Assembly (NCBI GenBank): GCA_021796315.1
Contig: JAJYOH010000119.1
Span: 1 to 11,952, forward strand
Source: Chloroflexota bacterium
Lineage (GTDB): Bacteria; Chloroflexota; Anaerolineae; Anaerolineales; Villigracilaceae
Length of the DNA stretch: 11,952 bases
Direction: 5' to 3'
In this document: positions 7,152 through 11,952 of the stretch, in pieces
How positions within the stretch are numbered: the stretch's first letter is position 1
Layout: each line of letters starts with the position of its first letter
Translations under genes and position numbers: made by a program
The notes under the pieces: model-generated
The model's input: the letters and a program-made list of their open reading frames with translations, nothing else
What the model was told of the DNA's origin: nothing
The model's database searches: none

Positions 7152-7988
7152 ATGAATAACAAAACAATCTTGATTACAGGTGCAAGCACGGGCATTGGAC
7201 TGCAAAGCGCCATCGGTTTGGCAAAGTTGGGCGCAAAAGTCGTAATGGTGGGACGTGATGAAGGACGCACATCCCAGGCGGTGGAGCTTGTAAAATCTCA
7301 AACAGGCAATCAATCGGTTTCGTATTTGCTGGCTGATCTTTCGTCGCTGGCAAAAGTTCGCAGAGTGGCGCAGGAATTCAAAGACAAGCACGACAAACTC
7401 GATGTGCTGCTCAACAACGCCGGTGCAGTCTTTTTGACCCGCAAAGTGAGCGTGGACGGGTATGAAATGTCCCTGGCGCTCAATCATCTCAATTATTTTC
7501 TGCTGACCAATTTGCTGTTGGATATGCTCAAGGCTGGGCCATCGGGAAGAGTTGTCAGCGTGGCTTCACGCGTACATTATCAAGGCCATGTGAATTTTGA
7601 TGACCTGCAAAGCGAGCATGGGTATAAAGGGATGCAGGTCTACGGCATGTCCAAATTGATGAACGTGTTGTTCACCTACGAACTGGCCCGACATTTGCAG
7701 GGTACGAACGTTACAGCCAATTGTCTGCACCCGGGATTTGTAGCCAGTAACTTCGCAGGGAACAACGGCTGGCTCGTACGCATGGGCATAAAACTTATGC
7801 CCGGACGCATCTCGGTCGAGGATGGGGCCAAGTGTTCAATCTATCTGGCTTCCTCGCCGGATGTGCAAGGCGTGAGCGGAAAGTATTTCAACTACGATAC
7901 GAAGGAAACGCGCTCGTCCGATGAGTCGTACGATGAGGCCGTTGCAAAGCGTTTATGGGATGTGAGCGAGAAGTTGGTGGCAATATAA
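7152..7988 (+). CDS. SDR oxidoreductase, retinol dehydrogenase-like
   Basis: A 278-residue classical short-chain dehydrogenase. Cofactor loop TGASTGIG is at residues 9-16, with GRD at 34-36 after strand 2; the basic residue there suggests NADP(H). ADL (61-63) contacts adenine, NNAG is at 88-91, and the catalytic tetrad is N111, S139, Y164 and K168 (YGMSK), followed by HPGFV at 193-197. The pattern resembles retinol dehydrogenase/WW-oxidoreductase-type SDRs (long loop after the catalytic Ser, HPG rather than plain PG). Its natural substrate is probably a lipophilic alcohol, aldehyde or ketone, but this cannot be read out. ATG 7152 follows AAAAGGA at about 7 nt. It is the second gene of the GNAT-SDR unit. 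Confidence 0.9.
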   Translation: MNNKTILITGASTGIGLQSAIGLAKLGAKVVMVGRDEGRTSQAVELVKSQTGNQSVSYLLADLSSLAKVRRVAQEFKDKHDKLDVLLNNAGAVFLTRKVSVDGYEMSLALNHLNYFLLTNLLLDMLKAGPSGRVVSVASRVHYQGHVNFDDLQSEHGYKGMQVYGMSKLMNVLFTYELARHLQGTNVTANCLHPGFVASNFAGNNGWLVRMGIKLMPGRISVEDGAKCSIYLASSPDVQGVSGKYFNYDTKETRSSDESYDEAVAKRLWDVSEKLVAI

Positions 7989-8004
7989 AAGTTGTAAGTC
8001 ACAC

Positions 8005-8031
8005 GTAGGTCACGCTTAAAGCGTGAACTCC
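8005..8031. repeat. Short palindromic repeat, GTAGGTCACGCTT type
   Basis: CACGCTT (8011-8017) and AAGCGTG (8019-8025) form a 7-bp palindrome around a single A, extended imperfectly outward to GTAGG/CTCC. It starts with GTAGGTCACG, the same ten bases that open the hairpin at 8132. It looks like a REP-type intergenic repeat just after the SDR stop. Confidence 0.5.
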
Positions 8032-8040
8032 TAATACAAA

Positions 8041-8115
8041 GACGAGCCCATCGAAGATGCATTCGATGTATTGGCGGATTACATTGATCGGTTGGGAGTG
8101 TTGACAGGAAAATAG
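8041..8115 (+). pseudogene. Relic of the 3' end of a second pepF gene
   Basis: Reading in frame from 8041 gives DEPIEDAFDVLADYIDRLGV then LTGK and a TAG stop at 8113-8115. Over 21 codons this matches the end of the intact PepF (Q580-T600) at 18 of 21 residues, and the DNA (8044-8106 against 5755-5817) at 53 of 63 bases. The differences are mainly third-position or conservative, as expected of a once-coding paralog. In frame, a TAA at 8032-8034 lies just upstream and similarity stops there, so only the last codons remain. It ends where ordinary PepF proteins end, without the basic tail of the intact copy. Confidence 0.75.
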
Positions 8116-8131
8116 ATCATGGAAGGAGAAA

Positions 8132-8176
8132 GTAGGTCACGTTTATAAAATCCTCGAAGAGGAAAACGCGACCTAC
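8132..8176. repeat. Imperfect hairpin repeat, GTAGGTC...GACCTAC
   Basis: GTAGGTC (8132-8138) pairs with GACCTAC (8170-8176). After one mismatch CGTTT pairs with AAACG (8140-8144, 8164-8168), then a bulge, then TCCTC with GAGGA (8151-8155, 8159-8163) around a GAA loop. It shares GTAGGTCACG with 8005-8014, so the pepF relic is bracketed by copies of one repeat family. As RNA it could terminate or shield transcripts from the plus strand. Confidence 0.55.
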
Positions 8177-8229
8177 ACGTGAATATATTTAGCTCGAGAT
8201 GTAGTCATGGATTTGGATGTAGCTTTATT

Positions 8230-9081
8230 TTATACAGCTAAATCAAAAGGTAAGTCACTTATATCCCGCAATCGGCGGCCTGCCACAAGAGTATCCAACA
8301 TATCCATCTGATCTTCATTATTCGTTTCACCAATTGCGTCCCTCATCTCGTGAAGAGCAAAGTGATAAACGCAGTCTAGGTCACCAGTGCCAAGTGCGAG
8401 TGATGCGATTCGGGTCGGGAGCGGCTCAGCAGTAACAGCTACAACATGGGGCAAATGACCCTTACGATGTCGGACAAGGTTAAGCGCTTCTGTACGTGTG
8501 TTTTGACTACGATCGCTTCTTATTGTCCATTTACATGAGATACTAGCATGTAAAAGATAATGACGAGTCGCGGAGTTACGTCCCCGAAATGGCGTGTAAC
8601 GAGCAATATCCTCATCGTCGGATATTACCTGCTGAAAACTATTGATCTCTGCATCCTGAACAGGGGAACGTCCCACAACAATATCCGGCTTAATAATATA
8701 TTCTTTTCCCAAAGCTATTGCAAGCTCATTGCTCTGGCTCACAAGCCTTTCAAGTTCTGCTAAATGTTTATATTGATCGAACTCGGAAATCGCTAAATCT
8801 GTAGCATAATGCCATTGCCCAGGTCTCAAATGTGCAAGCAATCCAAAAGCTTTCTGAAGAAAATCCCGAGTTATGTCTTCGAAACGGCCACCGGTTGTCT
8901 GCCCCTTCAAGTTTTCGTCAGGGATTTCATGGCCCAATCTATTCACAATTCCCCAAGCAATGTCTCGGCTTGCCTTATTTGTTTTATCTGCAAAGTTTGG
9001 ATATTTTGGATTACCAGACTGGATACGGATTATCTCTCTGGCTACGTTTTGATGATACTCTCTACGAAGATTTAGCAGCAT
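8230..9081 (-). CDS. Type II restriction endonuclease, NgoMIV family (predicted GCCGGC)
   Basis: A 283-residue nuclease closely resembling NgoMIV along its length, as recalled: shared blocks include HASISCKWTIRSDR (178-191), EALNLVRHRKG (198-208), VTAEPLPTRIASLALGTG (216-233), DCVYHFAL (236-243) and the ending DISDLPFDLAV. The PD...CK...E active site is intact: D133 (KPDIVV), K184 (CK), E198, plus E68. The RxDR element (R188, D190, R191) that reads central CCGG is present, as are equivalents of the residues reading the outer pair (Q61, R224; Thr34 where NgoMIV has Ser). Recognition of GCCGGC is therefore predicted. The family works as tetramers needing two sites. ATG 9081 has GGGAG at 6 nt. 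It lies 15 nt after the methyltransferase stop, so modification is made first. The DNA is AT-richer than the flanking metabolic genes, suggesting acquisition by transfer. Confidence 0.92.
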   Translation of the reverse strand: MLLNLRREYHQNVAREIIRIQSGNPKYPNFADKTNKASRDIAWGIVNRLGHEIPDENLKGQTTGGRFEDITRDFLQKAFGLLAHLRPGQWHYATDLAISEFDQYKHLAELERLVSQSNELAIALGKEYIIKPDIVVGRSPVQDAEINSFQQVISDDEDIARYTPFRGRNSATRHYLLHASISCKWTIRSDRSQNTRTEALNLVRHRKGHLPHVVAVTAEPLPTRIASLALGTGDLDCVYHFALHEMRDAIGETNNEDQMDMLDTLVAGRRLRDISDLPFDLAV

Positions 9082-9096
9082 ATACCTCTCCCTAGT

Positions 9097-10488
9097 TTAT
9101 TCAGATGGTTTATGAAACCCGATAACGAATTCTTCATGCATACGCCGTTGAATTTGAGAATTTTTGTCAACCTGTGAGCTGGCTGGTAACATTCGACGAT
9201 TTCTATCCAATTGGCGAATTCCCACCATTGGGACTTCAAAGCCAATGTCTTTCCCAATTGCGACCAAAGAATGGTCAACCCGCGCATCAATGCCAGCAAG
9301 TGTCGAATTCCCAACGACAACAATGGCAGATTTTTCAGGTTTCAAGACTCTAAATAATTCTTGTAAAACCAAAGTCATCTCAACATAGTAGCGTCTCAAT
9401 GAAATGCCTTTAGATTTACTTTTTTGACCGATCTCAGAAATAAGGTTTTCCACTTTTCCAGGTAACTTAGTGACTGGTAAATCAACAAAACCTTCACCAC
9501 CAATATAAGTTTTTCGTTTTTCGGTTAAGAGATCGATTGGATATCCAAACCACACCAATGAAAATTTATGGGCGCGCATATAATCTATAGCATTAGACGC
9601 GTATGGTGGAGAAGTAACAACTAAATCTACACTATTCGGCGGTAACGCCAGCAGTTGTGCACTGCCAAAACTAATAACGGGGGAAAGATTTGAAGATGCT
9701 ACCTCAATTACCCCTCGCAAATTCTGATTGAGTTTTTTCTCAAATTCATCTATGGGGGAACGCAAAGTCTTAACAAGATGACGCTTGGCCTCATTTCGGT
9801 CACCTGCCAATACCTTGCCGCCTTTTGAAAAGACAGTTTTTGCTTTATGAGGGCGAGTATGAGCTAAATCCAAAGCGAGCGAAACGCCGCCTGTTTTGGT
9901 AATAATAATTGATGAAAAAATCAACTTGTAAAAATCTTTCATCTTGACAGATTCAATCTTTTCGATCTCCTCGCTTAGGGCCAACAACTCTAATTGAACT
10001 TCTGCCGAAAACCAATAATCAATGAACTTTATTGTCTTCTGGTCAAATCGTTTATTTTTCTCCGCTTTAAGCGACTTTGGATAGAGACGCACTATCTTTC
10101 TAGCGTGTTTCAAAATTCGCTCACCTACAACGCTAAGCTCTGCAATGTTATAGGTTTCGAGTTTCGTTTGAGTGAGCAATATTGCTAACGGGTCAATATC
10201 AAACCCAACGGCTTGTCTGCTATTTAAATAAGCTTCTAACAACGTAGTGCCTGATCCCATCATCGGATCAAAAACAATATCACCAGGATTTGTTAATTCC
10301 AAGATAAACTTGCGAGGCAACTGAGGAGGAAATTTAGCCGGAAAGGAGTGTGCTTTATGAGAAATATGTGCATCTTTGGCGGCGTCTTGAAAATTCAAAT
10401 CACCCAACAATAATTTAACGAGTTTCGCACTAGGCGACTCTAATTTATTATTCCTTGCCTGAAAAGTTAACGCTAATTGGGTTGCCAT
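9097..10488 (-). CDS. DNA amino-methyltransferase (TSPPY type), partner of the NgoMIV-like nuclease
   Basis: A 463-residue SAM-dependent DNA methyltransferase. HSFPAKFPPQLPRKFI (47-62) looks like motif X, followed by motif I FDPMMGSGTT (73-82), the acidic motif II GFDIDP (95-100), and catalytic motif IV TSPPY at 292-296. FRVLKPEKSAIVVVGN (379-394) lies further on. About 210 residues separate motifs I and IV, so the target-recognition part probably sits between them, an alpha-like order. SPPY is typical of N4-cytosine enzymes; no 5mC motifs (PC, ENV) are seen. Because GCCGGC has no adenine, the partner site would require m4C. ATG 10488 has no Shine-Dalgarno; TAAAAT seven bases upstream suggests a leaderless message. 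It is AT-rich, like the nuclease gene that follows it. Confidence 0.88.
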   Translation of the reverse strand: MATQLALTFQARNNKLESPSAKLVKLLLGDLNFQDAAKDAHISHKAHSFPAKFPPQLPRKFILELTNPGDIVFDPMMGSGTTLLEAYLNSRQAVGFDIDPLAILLTQTKLETYNIAELSVVGERILKHARKIVRLYPKSLKAEKNKRFDQKTIKFIDYWFSAEVQLELLALSEEIEKIESVKMKDFYKLIFSSIIITKTGGVSLALDLAHTRPHKAKTVFSKGGKVLAGDRNEAKRHLVKTLRSPIDEFEKKLNQNLRGVIEVASSNLSPVISFGSAQLLALPPNSVDLVVTSPPYASNAIDYMRAHKFSLVWFGYPIDLLTEKRKTYIGGEGFVDLPVTKLPGKVENLISEIGQKSKSKGISLRRYYVEMTLVLQELFRVLKPEKSAIVVVGNSTLAGIDARVDHSLVAIGKDIGFEVPMVGIRQLDRNRRMLPASSQVDKNSQIQRRMHEEFVIGFHKPSE

Positions 10489-10614
10489 ATTCTGATTTTA
10501 CCGCAATACTAATTTGGCTTTTTATAGACAATATTCGGCAAGCGTTCTGAGCAAAATCCGCGAATTGATTTCAGAATGATAAGCTCACCAAACGTAGACT
10601 TCCGATGTCTTCTA
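10489..10614. other. Intergenic stretch between the methyltransferase and HU-like genes
   Basis: These 126 bases hold no gene. On the minus strand TAAAAT (10500-10495) ends seven bases before the methyltransferase ATG and could be a -10 box for a leaderless transcript, but no convincing -35 is found at 16-18 bp. No strong hairpin separates the HU-like gene from the methyltransferase, so read-through is possible. Confidence 0.3.
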
Positions 10615-11013
10615 TCATCTCTCCACCGGATTATCGGGGTATTCCTCATCCCACTGTGCGTATAACTCATCCACTGACTTCTTGATACTCTTCTTATTCA
10701 ATATCTTTGCATAAAACTTGGTGCGGTCGTTCAACTGTCTCAGTATCTCAGGCTCGGGGCGGAAAAGAATATCCAGCGTGCCGTCCATGCGGATGGTCGG
10801 CGTGAACGTGCCTAATCCCTCAATCTTGACTGCCCGTCCGGTGCGGTGAGCCATCAGAATGGTGTCGCGTAATTCATAAGTCACAAAGAGAACCTCGCCG
10901 GTGTTCAGTCCTGTGTGCTGGGCAATATCTTCCACCACCTGTCGCGTCTGAAGCGTCCGCTCCCGCTTGATCTCCGGTCGAAACTTACGAATGGCAGTGA
11001 TTTTTCTAGCCAT
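10615..11013 (-). CDS. HU/IHF-like DNA-binding protein
   Basis: A 132-residue basic protein with an HU/IHF fold core at about 24-95: the helical part VVEDIAQHTGLNTGEVLFVT (26-45), a second helix to RTGR (57-60), the signature turn VKIEGLGTFTPTIR (62-75, equivalent to VxLxGFGTF in HU), and a short arm ending RPEPEI. The usual PTTG/RNP tip of the DNA-binding arm is missing, so it is a divergent member. Basic extensions flank the core (residues 1-23 and 100-112) and the last 20 residues are acidic. ATG 11013 has a strong GGAGG at 6 nt. It lies upstream of the R-M genes on the same strand and immediately downstream of a palindrome array that could be its operator. Roles could be nucleoid architecture, gene regulation or phage/plasmid-type DNA organisation. 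Confidence 0.8.
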   Translation of the reverse strand: MARKITAIRKFRPEIKRERTLQTRQVVEDIAQHTGLNTGEVLFVTYELRDTILMAHRTGRAVKIEGLGTFTPTIRMDGTLDILFRPEPEILRQLNDRTKFYAKILNKKSIKKSVDELYAQWDEEYPDNPVER

Positions 11014-11068
11014 GAATCCCTCCGATTCAGCCTTGAAATGTTTGCGTCCCGCCTTGATTTTACCAAAA

Positions 11069-11142
11069 TCTCGGCGAGCTTTTTAAATATCTCGGCGAGA
11101 AAAATAAATATCTCGTCTAGAAAATATTTTTTCTTGCCGAGA
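11069..11142. repeat. Array of four 11-bp palindromes at exact 21-bp spacing
   Basis: Four sites fit the palindrome TCTCG-N-CGAGA: 11069-11079 (TCTCGGCGAGC), 11090-11100 (TCTCGGCGAGA, perfect), 11111-11121 (TCTCGTCTAGA) and 11132-11142 (TCTTGCCGAGA). Their centres are 11074, 11095, 11116 and 11137, exactly 21 bp apart, two helical turns. Each 10-bp spacer is made only of A and T. All sites would face the same side of the helix and the A/T tracts would be in phase. The first site falls between a candidate -10 of the HU-like gene and its -35 region. A cooperative repressor operator or a partition/nucleoprotein site is likely. Confidence 0.75.
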
Positions 11143-11153
11143 TATTCCCATTT

Positions 11154-11181
11154 GCAAGGCAGAACGCGCGGTTTGCCTTGC
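11154..11181. repeat. Hairpin GCAAGGC...GCCTTGC
   Basis: GCAAGGCA (11154-11161) pairs with TGCCTTGC (11174-11181), extendable through a G-T and an A-T pair around a GC-rich loop (ACGCGCGG). It lies just outside the palindrome array. There is no T-run; it may be another protein-binding dyad or a transcription boundary. Confidence 0.4.
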
Positions 11182-11280
11182 TGAATTTGGGCGAATCAAG
11201 CAGGGAAATGGAAAAGGAATAGCTGTGGATCGGAGGAAATGCAAAAGATCATTCCACCAATACGAACATCACATTCGCTT

Positions 11281-11286
11281 TATAAT
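11281..11286 (+). promoter_or_regulatory. Perfect -10 box before the second SDR gene
   Basis: TATAAT at 11281-11286 would give a start near 11292, about 26 nt before the ATG. No recognisable -35 is found 16-18 bp upstream, so an activator would be needed if this is the promoter. Confidence 0.3.
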
Positions 11287-11317
11287 TCAGCCCAATAAAA
11301 TTTTTTAGGAGTGCCAC

Positions 11318-11952
11318 ATGCAAAGTGTTGTCGTTACTGGTGTTTCGACGGGAATCGGCTGGGGAACTGCGAAGGTTTTGATTCAAAAAGGCTTCCGTGT
11401 TTATGGAAGTATACGAAAGCAACAGGATGCAGAACGGCTTACCAATGAATTTGGCGAGAACTTCGTCCCGCTGATCTTTGATGTCACAGATGAAACAGGC
11501 GTGCAAGCCGCAGCGCGGCGCGTTCGCGAGCAATTGAACAGCGAGACTTTATTCGGGCTGGTCAACAATGCGGGCATTGCTGTCCCCGCGCCATTGGTCC
11601 ACCAACCTACCGACGATTTTCGTTGTCAGCTTGAAGTGAATCTGGTCAGCGTGTTGATTGTCACAAAAGCCTTCGTCCCGCTGCTCGGCAGTGATCGCTC
11701 ATTGCACGGCAAGCCCGGACGCATTATCAACATCAGTTCAGTCGGAGGCAAAATTGGCGGTCCATTTCTCGGCGCCTACGCTGCATCCAAACATGGATTG
11801 GAGGGATTCTCGGAAAGCCTGCGCCGCGAGTTGATGCTTTACGGAATTGACGTCATCATCGTGGGTCCCGGTTCGGTCGCGACCCCGATCTGGGACAAGG
11901 CCGAACAGGTTGATCTATCATCCTATGCGGATACCGAATACGTCGATGCGGC
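11318..11952 (+). CDS. SDR-family oxidoreductase (partial, runs off the right edge)
   Basis: An open frame of 211 codons with no stop before the window ends. It is a classical short-chain dehydrogenase: TGVSTGIG at residues 7-14, FDVTD at 54-58, NNAG at 83-86, and the catalytic set N108, S141 (ISSVGG), Y154 and K158 (YAASK), then PGSVATPIWD at 184-193. SIRK after the second strand, with Arg in place of the NAD-specific Asp, hints at NADP(H). It is a different subgroup from the SDR at 7152. ATG 11318 follows AGGAG at 6 nt. It diverges from the HU-like gene across a 304-bp region. The substrate is unknown. Confidence 0.88.
   Translation, partial: MQSVVVTGVSTGIGWGTAKVLIQKGFRVYGSIRKQQDAERLTNEFGENFVPLIFDVTDETGVQAAARRVREQLNSETLFGLVNNAGIAVPAPLVHQPTDDFRCQLEVNLVSVLIVTKAFVPLLGSDRSLHGKPGRIINISSVGGKIGGPFLGAYAASKHGLEGFSESLRRELMLYGIDVIIVGPGSVATPIWDKAEQVDLSSYADTEYVDA

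Larger units (their letters stand above)
11014..11317. other. 304-bp divergent intergenic region
   Basis: This stretch separates the HU-like gene (minus) from the second SDR gene (plus) and has no convincing gene. From left to right it holds the HU-like gene's leader with GGAGG, a candidate minus-strand -10 TAAAAT (11062-11057), the four-copy palindrome array, a GCAAGGC hairpin, and on the plus strand a perfect TATAAT before the SDR gene. Confidence 0.6.

Noticed and set aside
11069..11142. CRISPR-like array from regularly spaced repeats
   Set aside because: Repeats are 11 bp and spacers 10 bp of A/T only, far too short and low in complexity for CRISPR, and the sites are palindromic operator-like.
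11239..11298. 19-codon frame (MQKIIPPIRTSHSLYNSAQ) upstream of the second SDR gene, possible leader peptide
   Set aside because: GGAGG is only 2 nt from its ATG, it spans the likely -10 box of the SDR gene, and it has no recognisable attenuator context.
11249..11533. 94-residue minus-strand frame opposite the second SDR gene
   Set aside because: It lies opposite a clear SDR coding start with intact motifs and has no recognisable features of its own.

Overview
The window reads like a chromosomal stretch of an environmental bacterium with moderate G+C content, most likely a Chloroflexota of the Anaerolineae type. This is inferred from gene content: a lipoprotein sugar-binding protein, a PepF-type M3 peptidase, a tandem GNAT protein, several SDR oxidoreductases, and REP-like dispersed repeats of the CCCTGAGCGGAG / TTCGACT kind. 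No rRNA or marker gene is present to prove it.

Layout: (1) bases 1-1571, plus strand: the last codons of an unidentified gene, then a lipoprotein ABC solute-binding protein with no permease genes after it. A GC-rich hairpin follows. (2) bases 1673-3804, minus strand: a DHA2-family 14-TM drug efflux pump, then a small RelE/ParE-like protein with an unusual threefold C-terminal KIKL repeat. The small gene has its own promoter, overlapped by one arm of a 10-bp inverted repeat. (3) bases 3805-5943: a divergent intergenic region and an oligoendopeptidase F with a lysine-rich tail. (4) bases 6002-6127: a 126-bp fold-back (MITE/REP-like) element. (5) bases 6161-7988, plus strand: a two-gene unit of a tandem GNAT acetyltransferase and an RDH-like SDR. 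(6) bases 7989-8229: repeat-rich debris including a relic of the 3' end of a second pepF gene. (7) bases 8230-10488, minus strand: an AT-richer restriction-modification pair, an SPPY-type DNA methyltransferase followed 15 nt later by an NgoMIV-family restriction endonuclease. (8) bases 10615-11142, minus strand: an HU/IHF-like protein preceded by four 11-bp palindromes at exactly 21-bp spacing, separated by pure A/T spacers. (9) bases 11318-11952, plus strand: the start of another SDR gene, cut by the window edge.

The genes are mostly housekeeping or accessory metabolism. The region of most interest is 7989-11160: repeat debris, an atypical type II R-M pair (NgoMIV-like nuclease with an amino-methyltransferase instead of the 5mC enzyme I associate with this nuclease family), and an upstream HU-like gene whose promoter overlaps a phased palindrome array. 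All three genes lie on the same strand and could be one mobile or co-regulated cassette, but that link is inference.
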